Below are positions 9,101 to 16,453 of a stretch of DNA of 64,000 nt, one piece after another. Position 1 is the first letter of the stretch. Each line of letters begins with the position of its first letter. This stretch comes from Streptomyces sp. DvalAA-43 (GTDB lineage: Bacteria > Actinomycetota > Actinomycetes > Streptomycetales > Streptomycetaceae). The translations under genes were made by a program, and so were the position numbers. The DNA lies in assembly GCF_900091725.1 (NCBI RefSeq), contig NZ_FMBW01000088.1:21500-85499 (forward strand). The letters are read 5' to 3'. The notes under the pieces are model-generated. The model saw only the letters and a program-made list of their open reading frames with translations, had not been told where the DNA came from and did no database searches.

Positions 9101-9256
9101 TCAGGTGCCCGCGATTTGGGCTTCGAGGTCGGCGACCCGCCGGTCCTGGAAGCGGAGGTTGGACCGGGCGGCCTTCAGCCGCTCGTCGAGGTTACGGTTG
9201 TCGGCCGTGAGCTGGCGGACGCGCTGCTTGAGGGCGGTGTTCTCGGCGCCCGCTCG
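9101..9256 (-). pseudogene. C-terminal coiled-coil tail resembling DUF6262 (TnpC-like)
   Basis: The minus strand encodes AENTALKQRVRQLTADNRN, then LDERLKAARSNLRFQDRRVA and LEAQIAGT before the TGA at 9101. This heptad-rich tail with ENxxLxxRVRxLTxxNRxL is what is found at the end of DUF6262 proteins that accompany Tn554-type recombinase modules in actinobacteria. Upstream the frame meets a 32-bp palindrome and coding character is lost, so only about 50 codons survive. Confidence 0.5.
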
Positions 9257-9257
9257 C

Positions 9258-9289
9258 CGGTTCACCTCCGCTCGAGCGGAGGTGAACCG
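9258..9289. repeat. Perfect 16-bp-arm palindrome at the edge of the DUF6262 relic
   Basis: Arms 9258-9273 and 9274-9289 are perfectly complementary with no spacer and a CTCGAG centre. It marks the point where coding similarity of the DUF6262-like tail stops, so it may be a rearrangement junction or a hairpin site. Confidence 0.6.
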
Positions 9290-9445
9290 CGTCAGACGGT
9301 CAGCGGCAAACGGATGCTGGGGTGCTCTCTGCGCGAGTGGAGGCGAATCGTGCGGTCGCCCTGGGCGTTGGTCATGGCCGAAAGGCTTAGTACCTGATGA
9401 TGCTGACCGCGAGCCCGTCGCGCGCGGTCTCCTTGTACTTGACGT

Positions 9446-9613
9446 TCACGTGGCCACTCGGCACCGTTCTTCCAGCCACAGCCGGACTTCCGCTGGAGAG
9501 AAGCGCAGCTGCTGGCCTACTCGGAAGCTCGGAACTCCTTCCTTGACGTAATTGTCGTAAACCCATGAAGTCGGCTTACCGAGAAGAGTGGCCAGCTCCC
9601 TTACGTCCCGCAT
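9446..9613 (-). CDS. Excisionase-like helix-turn-helix protein
   Basis: About 55 aa from ATG 9613 (an upstream in-frame start at 9637 would add 8 residues). MRDVRELATLLGKPTSWVYD is a MerR/excisionase-type winged-HTH start, followed by the wing GVPSFRVGQQLRFSPAEV and helix RLWLEERCR. Such proteins act as Xis in actinobacterial integrative elements, bending DNA for excision. Here it is transcribed inward from the right end, far from the integrase in the linear map but close to attP in the excised circle. It appears intact although the integrase is broken. Confidence 0.65.
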   Translation of the reverse strand: MRDVRELATLLGKPTSWVYDNYVKEGVPSFRVGQQLRFSPAEVRLWLEERCRVAT

Positions 9614-9729
9614 CGGCTCACGCACAGACAACCCCAATTGGCTTGCTTCGGCTGCTCGCGACGGATGGTAGTGAGGAACGACGGCCGTACCAAACGGGTG
9701 GAGGACTGAGCCCCGGGAACCGTGGGCCG

Positions 9730-9804
9730 GTCAGCACGAAACCAGCACGCTGCACCCGAACGGGCCGGAATGGGCTCCAGTGGAACCCGGCACCAGGTCA
9801 GCAC
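9730..9804 (+). repeat. Integrase arm-site-like repeats near attR
   Basis: GTCAGCAC occurs at 9730-9737 and 9797-9804, and also at 1173-1180 just inside attL. The longer form GCACCAGGTCAGCAC (9790-9804) matches 1166-1180 at 14 of 15 bases. Short repeats inside both ends of an element are typical of integrase arm-binding sites. Function inferred from position only. Confidence 0.45.
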
Positions 9805-9863
9805 GAGGGGTTCTTCGCCCGATGAGTCTGACGCGCTCCATGCCGTTGACCTGCTCATTTGTG

Positions 9864-9897
9864 TGGGAGGGCGATACGTGTCAAAGATCGCCCTCCC
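9864..9897. repeat. 12-bp inverted repeat touching attR
   Basis: TGGGAGGGCGAT (9864-9875) and ATCGCCCTCCCA (9886-9897) form a perfect 12-bp stem with a 10-base loop, ending five bases before the attR repeat. Either a terminator that shields the element from the flank or a recombination-associated site. Confidence 0.55.
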
Positions 9898-9901
9898 ATT
9901 T

Positions 9902-10043
9902 GGAGAACATCTGGCTCCGCACCAAGCGCTACGACGCGAACGGCAAGGTCAGAAGCGGCACGGACGGGGTGTGCTACCTCTACTGGCCCGCTCGCCCGAG
10001 TCCGGCCCAGCGCCGGGTGCTGAGGTCGTTCGGCCTGCTCTGA
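9902..10043 (+). pseudogene. attR and displaced original 3' end of the C39 peptidase gene
   Basis: 9902-9992 is the right copy of the direct repeat. Reading on in frame gives the original gene end (VCYLYWPARPSPAQRRVLRS then FGLL and a TGA at 10041). It is homologous at the protein level to the end now provided at attL. There is no start, so this is a non-functional tail left behind by insertion. Confidence 0.8.
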
Positions 10044-10214
10044 GCGGGCGCGGCGCCAGGGCCGCCCCGGGGGGAGGCGGCCGTATCCCGCGGCGCGGGC
10101 GCAGGCGGAGTGACCGGCCGAAACACCGGGAGGGCGCCGATGCGGGCGCCGGCAGGGATGCGGAGACGGGGCGGGGCGTTCCGGACCCGGGCGGTTCTGG
10201 CGGTCGCGGCTCGC

Positions 10215-10859
10215 TCATGGCCTCTTCGGTGCGACCGGGGCCTCGTCGCCCGCATCGGCCGGGTAGTACACCGCGAGGAACTCCTCCATGGCCGCGTCGA
10301 CGCCGTCGCGATCGCCCGTGGCGAGCAGATCGAGCAGGAGCCCGCGGACGACGGCGAGCCCGAGGCGGGCGCGGGCGCGGGCCGTGTCGGGATCGGTGCC
10401 CCCGGCGGTCTCGACGGCGGCGAGAGGGGTGAGCCAGTCGGTGATGAGACCGTCCAGGACCGGGGCTGCCTCGGGGCGCCCCTGAACCGCCTGTCCGTAC
10501 AGCTCGAAGAAGAGCCTTGTCTGGGCGGAGAGTTCGGGGGAGGCCATTTGCCGCCACAGATTCCGGGCGGCATCGGCGGGCGAGAGACCGGGCTCGGCGC
10601 GGAGCCGGGAGAGCAGGTCGCGCTGGCGTCGCTCGGAGGCCCGGACGATCTCGACCAGCAACTGTTCCTTGGTGCCGAAGTAGTGGATCAGCATGCGGTG
10701 GCTGACGCCGATTCCCGCGCCGAGGCGGCGCAGACTCAGATCGGCGATACCGTGGGCGGCCACGTGGTCCACCGCGGAATCGAGAATCCGCGCGCGCCGG
10801 TCACCGGTCTGACGAGGACCTTCGCCGTCTTCGGTCCGCCGGTCGTCGCTGCTCTCCAT
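10215..10859 (-). CDS. TetR/AcrR-family transcriptional regulator
   Basis: About 214 aa. N-terminal TetR HTH around RARILDSAVDHVAAHGIADL, LSLRRLGAGIGVSHRMLIHYF and GTKEQLL (residues ~20-65), then an all-helical ligand-binding domain. ATG 10859 is chosen; an in-frame codon 30 bp further upstream would lie within the operator region. It is divergent from the SRPBCC gene, with only 44 bp between the starts, and that gap carries two palindromes. It most likely represses itself and its neighbour and responds to a small ligand. Confidence 0.85.
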   Translation of the reverse strand: MESSDDRRTEDGEGPRQTGDRRARILDSAVDHVAAHGIADLSLRRLGAGIGVSHRMLIHYFGTKEQLLVEIVRASERRQRDLLSRLRAEPGLSPADAARNLWRQMASPELSAQTRLFFELYGQAVQGRPEAAPVLDGLITDWLTPLAAVETAGGTDPDTARARARLGLAVVRGLLLDLLATGDRDGVDAAMEEFLAVYYPADAGDEAPVAPKRP

Positions 10860-10868
10860 GCCGGGAGT

Positions 10869-10909
10869 GTACCAAGTGGTACATCTCATGTACCGTTCGG
10901 TACATGAGA
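10869..10909. promoter_or_regulatory. Operator region of the TetR/SRPBCC pair
   Basis: Two related palindromes: GTACCAAGTGGTAC (10869-10882) and GTACCGTTCGGTAC (10890-10903). The second extends to 12-bp arms around a TT centre (10884-10909). The start codon of the SRPBCC gene (10904) lies inside the second palindrome. A TetR dimer bound here would block both promoters. Confidence 0.75.
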
Positions 10910-11380
10910 CCCGTCATCGTGTCGACCGACGTGGCGCAGACGCCCGAGCAGGTCTACGACTTCCTTGATGTGATGGCCCACCACGAGCGGTTCACCGATC
11001 ACTACCTGACCGATTGGCGCTACAGCGGACCCGCTCGGGGCGTCGGCTCCCGCGCGACGGTCACGGCGACGCTGGGTGGGCGGCGGACGGACGTGACGAT
11101 CGAGGTCGTCGAGGCGCGGGCGCCCCGGCGCATCGTGGAGCGGAACACCAGCGCGGCCGGGAGACGGCAGGCGAACGGGACCTACCTGGTGGAGGGTTCG
11201 GCGACCGGCGGGAGCCGTATCTCGTTCACGTACTCCTGGGCACGCGCCCCGCTTTCCGACCGGCTGTTCGCCCCCGCCGTCCGAGCCGTGATGAGGCGGG
11301 CCAACCGCACGGTGATGCTGAGGCTGGCCGAGGCGTTGGCGCAAGAGGCGGCGCGGTCCGAGGCCCCGCCCGTCCCGTAG
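10904..11380 (+). CDS. SRPBCC (START-like) family protein
   Basis: 158 aa of the polyketide-cyclase/dehydrase-like SRPBCC fold: MRPVIVSTDVAQTPEQVYDF at the start, a central beta sheet with TVTATLGGRRTDVTIEVVEA, and a long C-terminal helix RTVMLRLAEALAQEAAR. Such proteins bind hydrophobic ligands in a cavity; no catalytic motif is evident. The ATG is embedded in the operator palindrome and has no ribosome-binding site, so the mRNA is probably leaderless. Control by the divergent TetR regulator is very likely, and its ligand may be the same molecule. Confidence 0.8.
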   Translation: MRPVIVSTDVAQTPEQVYDFLDVMAHHERFTDHYLTDWRYSGPARGVGSRATVTATLGGRRTDVTIEVVEARAPRRIVERNTSAAGRRQANGTYLVEGSATGGSRISFTYSWARAPLSDRLFAPAVRAVMRRANRTVMLRLAEALAQEAARSEAPPVP

Positions 11381-11490
11381 CGGTTTCGTCACGAGGGCGG
11401 CGTGAACCCGCCACCGTCGCGAGCCGGTGTCCGCCTGTGGGGGAGACTCGGGATCCGGGGGCGGAGCGGTTCGAGGCAGGGGGCGAGACG

Positions 11491-12306
11491 ATGACCGGCG
11501 CGGCGGCGCAGTTGCGCAGGATGCGGGACCTCGCTGTCCAGATCATGCACGAACGCGACCCCGACGCCTTGCACCCCCTCGTCCTGGCGGAGCTGCTGAG
11601 GGCCTGCGACGCGGAAGCCGCCGTGTGCAAGGAGAGCGACTGGCGGCCGGACGAAGGCGCGATGTCCATCGTCGCGGTCCCGGCAGCGCGATCCGAGTTC
11701 GACCAGCCGCAGGCCCGTCGGCTCATCAGGCTCGGCCGCCCGTTCGCCGAGCACTACACCTCGACGGGAGACTCCAGCCCCCGACCGGCAGATGCACTGG
11801 GCCGCCTCCAGCACCTGCGTGATGTGCGCCGCTTCGCCCCCGGACGGCGCTTCGCCTTCGGTATCCCGCTGCCGGGCTCGTACGCGCCCGTACGCGGCTA
11901 CGTACTGTTCCGGCCTGACGCGGTCTTCGGCCCGGCGGCCCTCGCTTACGGCATCGAGGTGCAGCCGCTCCTGGTGGCCGTGGACCGGCAGCGCATCCTG
12001 CTCAGCCAGTGGCGCGCCGGTGCGGCTGCCGTGTCGTCGGGCTGTCACGACTGCCGGGCGCCCATGCCGGCGGACGCGGCACCGTACGGGCTGACACCCC
12101 GTGAGACGACGGTGCTGCTCCTCCTCGCGGACGCCCTCACCACCACCGCGATCGGCCGACGGCTCGGCATCAGTGCCCGCACCGTCAACAAACACATCGA
12201 GCGGATCTACCGCAAGCTCGGTACCCGCGACCGGCTCTCCACCGTGCACAGTGCCCGGCTGAGCGGACTGCTGTCGACCCCCTGCCCCTCACACCGGGAG
12301 TCGTGA
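11491..12306 (+). CDS. LuxR-family transcriptional regulator
   Basis: 271 aa. ATG 11491 is chosen because coding character begins there and the upstream sequence is the SRPBCC gene in another frame. A long N-terminal region of mixed fold without receiver or ATPase motifs (MRDLAVQIMHERDPDALHPL near the start) is followed by a CxxC (HDCRAPM has a single CHDC) near residue 185. The C-terminal LuxR HTH spans LTPRETTVLLLLADALTTT, IGRRLGISARTVNKHIERIY and RKLGTRDR. Signal and targets unknown. Same strand as the SRPBCC gene, 110 bp after its stop. Confidence 0.8.
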   Translation: MTGAAAQLRRMRDLAVQIMHERDPDALHPLVLAELLRACDAEAAVCKESDWRPDEGAMSIVAVPAARSEFDQPQARRLIRLGRPFAEHYTSTGDSSPRPADALGRLQHLRDVRRFAPGRRFAFGIPLPGSYAPVRGYVLFRPDAVFGPAALAYGIEVQPLLVAVDRQRILLSQWRAGAAAVSSGCHDCRAPMPADAAPYGLTPRETTVLLLLADALTTTAIGRRLGISARTVNKHIERIYRKLGTRDRLSTVHSARLSGLLSTPCPSHRES

Positions 12307-12356
12307 GGGCTCCGGACCGCCCACCCCCTGCACACCGGGGGCGCTCGCCGGGCCGC

Positions 12357-12923
12357 TCACCGGCAGTTGTTGACGAAGAGCACCCAACTCCAGTCGGCCG
12401 TGTCGTCCTGGGCGAAGGCCCCGCCATCGACCCATCGAACCGTTGCGGTGTTGTCCTTGAACTGGGCGACGGTCCCGGTGGTCTGATTGTTGATCCAGGA
12501 TCCGATGGTGGTCCACGGGATGATGTAGTCGTCGCACCTGTACATCTGGATCTGGTCGCCCCACCATTGCGAGTTCTGGAAGGCGCAGAAGGTCTTGCTG
12601 TCGCAGCTGTCGAGGATCCTCTTCGTCCCGGTGAGTTCCCGTGCGCGCTTCTCCCCGGGCAGGGTGAGCACGACGGAGCTTCCGCCGCCGAGGTCGATCT
12701 TGTTGGCCGCGACCTGTTTCCCGCCCATGGTGGTCAGATAGCCGTCCACTCGGCGCTGAAGGGCGGCGGCGTCCGCATCGGTGAGGCCCTCCTTGTGCGC
12801 CTGAGCCGCGAAGGTCGCGGCCCGGGACTCCCCGGAGGGTGCGGCGGCCGACGCTGTACCGGCGACGGTGAAGCCGGTGAGCAGTGCGCATACGGAGGCA
12901 AGGGTGGCGGTTTTACGCAGCAT
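12357..12923 (-). CDS. Secreted protein with beta/gamma-crystallin-like (peptidase inhibitor I36-type) domain
   Basis: 188 aa. Sec signal peptide: MLRKTATLASVCALLTGFTV followed by AGTASAAA cleavage region. A helical spacer with GLTDADAAALQRRVDGYLTT lies before the C-terminal ~75 residues, which show SKTFCAFQNSQWWGD, MYRCDDY, SWINNQTTGTVAQF and a final VNNCR. These paired Cys and aromatic positions are typical of streptomycete small extracellular crystallin-fold proteins annotated as peptidase inhibitor family I36. Function outside the cell is unknown; inhibition of proteases is only by family analogy. Confidence 0.75.
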   Translation of the reverse strand: MLRKTATLASVCALLTGFTVAGTASAAAPSGESRAATFAAQAHKEGLTDADAAALQRRVDGYLTTMGGKQVAANKIDLGGGSSVVLTLPGEKRARELTGTKRILDSCDSKTFCAFQNSQWWGDQIQMYRCDDYIIPWTTIGSWINNQTTGTVAQFKDNTATVRWVDGGAFAQDDTADWSWVLFVNNCR

Positions 12924-13286
12924 CGCTCTCTCCCGTTCCTTCCGGCCCGAGGTCTTCGGGCCCCGAGCGGCAGGATGGCATGGCCATGAGGGAGCAAGAA
13001 GGGGCTCGCGATACGCACAAGTGCGTACGTTCGTCGTCGGTCCGCCACGCCCGCCGACACGGCTGGTTCCGGTCCCGTCGGTCTCGCCCAGCACGGCGTC
13101 GACCGGGGCCCGGTCCTGCCCTTGACGTGGTACGAGATCGGCCGGGTAATGCTCAGCCCGGCATGCTCGGCGATCCTCCCCGACGACTGTGCTGAGGGAG
13201 CGTGCGTACGGAACTCGTGACCCGGCCCTGCCGTGCTGCTGGAGCCGTGCGGGAGGCGCACACTGGAAGTGCACGCCGAGCGTGCC
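12924..13286. other. Intergenic region upstream of the first riboswitch
   Basis: No gene seen over ~360 bp between divergent transcription units. It must hold the promoters of the I36-like gene (minus) and of the riboswitch-controlled operon (plus). A 7-bp inverted repeat (GGCCCGA...TCGGGCC) lies near 12942-12961. I could not fix a promoter with confidence. Confidence 0.5.
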
Positions 13287-13336
13287 GGTGATGGGGCTCA
13301 CCGCAACCGCGGTCGATGACCGCTGACGGTCCCTGG
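13287..13336 (+). promoter_or_regulatory. Candidate fluoride (crcB-type) riboswitch 1
   Basis: The sequence folds like the known fluoride aptamer. P1 is GGTGA (13287-13291) with TCACC (13298-13302). Its loop GGGGC pairs with GGTCCC (13328-13333) as the long-range pseudoknot. Unpaired AAC comes before P2, and P2 is GCGGTC with GACCGC (13309-13323). The conserved flank reads CTGACGG where CTGATGG is usual. It ends 26 bases before the start codon at 13363, close to the ribosome-binding site AGGAGG. The operon it leads contains pyrophosphatase, phosphoglycerate mutase and enolase. Confidence 0.7.
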
Positions 13337-13362
13337 TTGTCGTACTGCGACCAGGAGGAGCC

Positions 13363-13975
13363 ATGCCCACGCCCACCGCGCCCCGGCTGTCGTACTTCGT
13401 CATCGAAAGCCATACGGAGGAGGGCGCCCGCGCCCGGGTCGAGGCGGCCGCCGGTTTCTGCCCCGCCCACACCCGGCGCCTGCTCGCCGACGCCTCGGCC
13501 TCATGGCAGATGCCCCAGGTCCACGATCTCGCACTCGCCGGATGGACACGGCTGCTCGATGCCCCGGACGCACGCCGTGCCCGGCGTCCGTGCTGTGCGG
13601 CGGACGACGACGCGACCGAGCGGGCGTCGGAGACGCTGCTGCTCCACGACCCCGTGCGTGCCGACGAGTACACGCGCACGCACGGCATCTGCCTGCGCCG
13701 CGCCGTGAACTGGCGGGGCACGCGGGAGGGCCCCGTTCACGCGGTGCCGGCCGGCCGAACGGCGCTGCTGCGCCGGGAGACCGATGAAGTGCTGCGCAAG
13801 CAGAACCGGCGCACCCGGCACGAGATCGAGGGCGCCGAGAGACAGGTGGTGCGTCGCGCACCCACGCTGCTCGACGGGCGGATCCACGCCGGACTGCCGG
13901 CCCCACCGCATGACGTCGCCCCCGCCCCTTCCGATGACGTACCGAATGGCCAAGCCCCCATGCCAGGAGGAAATC
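13363..13975 (+). CDS. Unknown protein, first gene behind riboswitch 1; 3' end unclear
   Basis: ATG 13363 has a perfect AGGAGG eight bases upstream. The protein starts MPTPTAPRLSYFVIESHTEE, then GFCPAHTRRLLAD, resembling small streptomycete proteins with a Cys/His-containing helical N-terminus (the GxCxxHxxxL pattern), but a CPVC-type pair expected in those is missing. A helical tail follows (RETDEVLRKQNRRTRHEIEG). The frame has no stop before the ppa gene and would run on through it, which is implausible. A shift near 13880-13905 would end it at a TGA at 13911. Probable indel or decay; the end given is only the limit set by ppa. Confidence 0.5.
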
Positions 13976-14476
13976 ATGGAGTTCGACGTGACGGTGGAGA
14001 TCCCCCGGGGATCCCGCAACAAGTACGAGATGGACCACACACTGCACCGCATCCGCCTGGACCGGCTGCTGTTCACCTCCACCAAGTACCCGGCGGACTA
14101 CGGCTACATCGAGGCCACGCTGGGCCGCGACGGCGACCCGCTCGACGCCCTCGTCCTGGTCGGCGAACCGACGTTCCCGGGCTGCGTCGTCGAGTGCCGG
14201 GCCGTCGGCATGTTCGTCATGAAGGACGAGAAAGGGCCCGACGAGAAGGTCCTCTGCGTGCCCGCCCACGATCCGCGCTACGCCACCGTGCAGGACATCA
14301 CCGACATCCCCACCTTCGACACCCTGGAGATCACCCACTTCTTCGAGGTCTACAAGGACCTCGAACCAGGCAAGTCGGTCGAGGGGTCCCACTGGGAAGG
14401 ACGGGACGCGGCGTATGCGGAGATCGAAGCATCCCGCGTACGCGCCCTCGGAGGGGAAGCCGGAGCACCCTCGTGA
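13976..14476 (+). CDS. ppa: Inorganic pyrophosphatase (family I)
   Basis: 166 aa soluble family I PPase, hydrolysing PPi to phosphate with Mg2+. Begins MEFDVTVEIPRGSRNKYEMD; the metal-binding motif DGDPLDALVL is intact (near residues 56-65), followed by DEKGPDEKVLCVPAHDPRY and a C-terminal HFFEVYKDLEPGK. A strong AGGAGG lies six bases before ATG 13976. PPase is a classical fluoride-inhibited enzyme, and the gene is behind a candidate fluoride riboswitch, so it is probably an extra copy that maintains PPi turnover during fluoride stress; the housekeeping copy should be elsewhere. Confidence 0.92.
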   Translation: MEFDVTVEIPRGSRNKYEMDHTLHRIRLDRLLFTSTKYPADYGYIEATLGRDGDPLDALVLVGEPTFPGCVVECRAVGMFVMKDEKGPDEKVLCVPAHDPRYATVQDITDIPTFDTLEITHFFEVYKDLEPGKSVEGSHWEGRDAAYAEIEASRVRALGGEAGAPS

Positions 14477-14481
14477 CCACC

Positions 14482-15040
14482 ATGGGCGTTTCCGGGCGAG
14501 CTGATCCTCCTCCGGCACGGGCAGAGCACCACCAACGCGGAGGGCCGCTTCACCGGCTGGGCCGATGTCGCCCTGACACCGCACGGCGAGCAGCAGGCGG
14601 TACGGGCGGCAGGGCTGCCGGCCCGCGACGGTCCCGTACCCGGCCTCGTGCTCACCTCGGTGCTGCGGAGGTCGATCCGCACCGCGGACATCCTCCTGTC
14701 GCACCTGGACCGTGCCTGGGTTCCCGTCCACCGCACCTGGCGGCTGAACGAGCGCCAGTACGGGCCACTGACGGGGCGCGTCGAACGCGAGGTACGCCGG
14801 GAAGCCGGCCTCTCGCGGTATCAGGCGTGGCGCCGGTCGCTCACCGGGGCCCCCGCTCCGCTCGCGGAGGACGAACTCGCCCGCCTGCGGGAGGTGGAGA
14901 ACCTGAACATCCCGACCGGTGCCCCGTTGCTCCACCGGTTCGACGCCGCGCTGCGTTCCACCGTGTGCGGCGGGCGCTACGCGGAGCCCGATGCAGCGCG
15001 GACCGCCGCCGAGGCCGTGGCCGTCGAGGGGCACGGCTGA
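14482..15040 (+). pseudogene. Phosphoglycerate mutase-like (histidine phosphatase), frameshifted and C-terminally shortened
   Basis: From 14495 the frame reads GELILLRHGQSTTNAEGRFT, the RHG phosphohistidine motif of 2,3-BPG-dependent phosphoglycerate mutase, then LTSVLRRSIRTADI and RLNERQYGPLTG, which are well conserved. The likely start ATG 14482 is one frame off; removing one G of the run 14494-14496 joins them. After about residue 125 the family similarity fades, and the second catalytic His region (AHGNSLR in relatives) is absent before the stop at 15038. It is either a damaged gene or a shortened variant. Its place between pyrophosphatase and enolase fits a glycolytic/fluoride set. Confidence 0.65.
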
Positions 15041-15090
15041 CGCCGCTTCCCGCACCACGGCCGACTGCCGACCGATGAAGGACGCACATC

Positions 15091-16365
15091 ATGTCACTGC
15101 GTATGTCCGGGCTGCGCGCCGTGGAGATTCTCGACTCCCGCGCCCGCCCGACCCCCGCCGTCAGCCTCATCACCCCGGACGGCATACGCATCCGGGCGGG
15201 AGTCCCCTCCGGGGTGTCCACGGGCACCCGCGAGGCGGTGGAACTGCGTGACGGAGACCCCGCCCGGTTCGCCGGTCAGGGCGTCACCCAGGCCGTCGGC
15301 CATGTCAACGGGGAGATCGCGCAGGCCCTGGTGGGCCGCGACTTCGCGTCCGCGGCCGAGGTGGATGCCGCGCTGATCGCGCTGGACGGCACGGACGCCA
15401 AGGCGCGGCTCGGCGCCAACGCGATCACCGGCGTCTCGCTCGCGGCGGCCCGCGCCGAGGCCGTCGCCGCGGGCAAGGACCTGTGGCGGTCCCTCGCGGG
15501 CGTCGCGGGCACCATTCCCCGGCTGCCCGTTCCGCACTTCAACGTCGTCAACGGAGGCACCCACGCCGCCAACAACCTGGACTTCCAGGAATTCATGCTC
15601 GCCCCACTCGGTGCCCCCGGCCTTCCCGAAGCCGTCCGGGCGGGTGCGGAGGTGTACGCACGGCTCAAGGCCCGCCTGGCATCGGACGGCCATCCGACCG
15701 GGCTCGGCGACGAGGGCGGCTACGCGCCGGACATCGAGCGCCCCGAGGACGTACTGACCGTCCTGGTGGAGGCGATCGAGGACGCCGGCTACCCACTCGG
15801 CCGGGACGGCGTCGCCATCGCCATCGACCCGGCCGCCGGCGAATTCCGGGAGGGCGGGCGATACCGGGTGGCGGGCGAGGAGCTCACCTCCGACCAGCTC
15901 ATCGACCGCTACGAGGAGATGACCGGCCGCTTCCCGGTGTGGAGCATCGAGGACGGCCTCGCCGAGGACGACTGGGACGGCTGGGTCCGGCTCACCGAAC
16001 GCCTCGGCGACCGCGTCCAGTTGATGGGCGACGACATCTTCGTCACCGACCCGGCCGTCATCACCCGGGCCATCAACCGCAAGGTCGGCAACTCCGCACT
16101 GATCAAGGTCAATCAGATCGGCACCGTCACCGAAACGCTGGAAGCCATGCGGATCTGCCGCGAGGCCGGATACACGCAGATGGTCTCCCACCGCTCCGGT
16201 GAGACGCCGGACGCCTTCATCGCCGACCTGGCGGTGGGCACCGGCTGCGGGCAGCTGAAGTCCGGCGCCCCGGCCCGCGGCGAGCGCGTCGCCAAGTACA
16301 ACCGCCTCCTCGAACTCGCCGACGCACCCCCCCGAACGCTCCCCTTCGGGCTCGACGACGCCTGA
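15091..16365 (+). CDS. eno: Enolase, divergent paralogue
   Basis: 424 aa, complete enolase (2-phosphoglycerate to phosphoenolpyruvate). Landmarks: SGVSTGTREAVELRDGD (loop normally SGASTGEFEAVELRDG), VVNGGTHAANNLDFQEFML, GDEGGYAP, WSIEDGLAEDDWDGW, MGDDIFVTDP, catalytic Lys in ALIKVNQIGTVTE, SHRSGET, and the C-terminal KSGAPARGERVAKYNRLL. Active-site residues are present, but the mobile loop and the GG(A/T)HA region differ from housekeeping streptomycete enolases. Enolase is strongly inhibited by fluoride together with phosphate. Located last in the riboswitch-1 operon, it may be a fluoride-tolerant or back-up isozyme (inference). An upstream ACGCACATC spacer gives only a weak RBS (GAAGGA). Confidence 0.9.
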   Translation: MSLRMSGLRAVEILDSRARPTPAVSLITPDGIRIRAGVPSGVSTGTREAVELRDGDPARFAGQGVTQAVGHVNGEIAQALVGRDFASAAEVDAALIALDGTDAKARLGANAITGVSLAAARAEAVAAGKDLWRSLAGVAGTIPRLPVPHFNVVNGGTHAANNLDFQEFMLAPLGAPGLPEAVRAGAEVYARLKARLASDGHPTGLGDEGGYAPDIERPEDVLTVLVEAIEDAGYPLGRDGVAIAIDPAAGEFREGGRYRVAGEELTSDQLIDRYEEMTGRFPVWSIEDGLAEDDWDGWVRLTERLGDRVQLMGDDIFVTDPAVITRAINRKVGNSALIKVNQIGTVTETLEAMRICREAGYTQMVSHRSGETPDAFIADLAVGTGCGQLKSGAPARGERVAKYNRLLELADAPPRTLPFGLDDA

Positions 16366-16453
16366 ACCGAACGAGGCGGCCAGGAGAACCGGTCGGCCGG
16401 GCGTACCCCCCCCGCGCCGGTCCCGACTCACGGTCGGCCTGCCGGGACGGGGC

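Noticed and set aside
13400..15058. Minus-strand frame of over 550 codons opposite ppa and the phosphoglycerate mutase gene
   Set aside because: Antisense shadow of recognised plus-strand enzymes; no motif.
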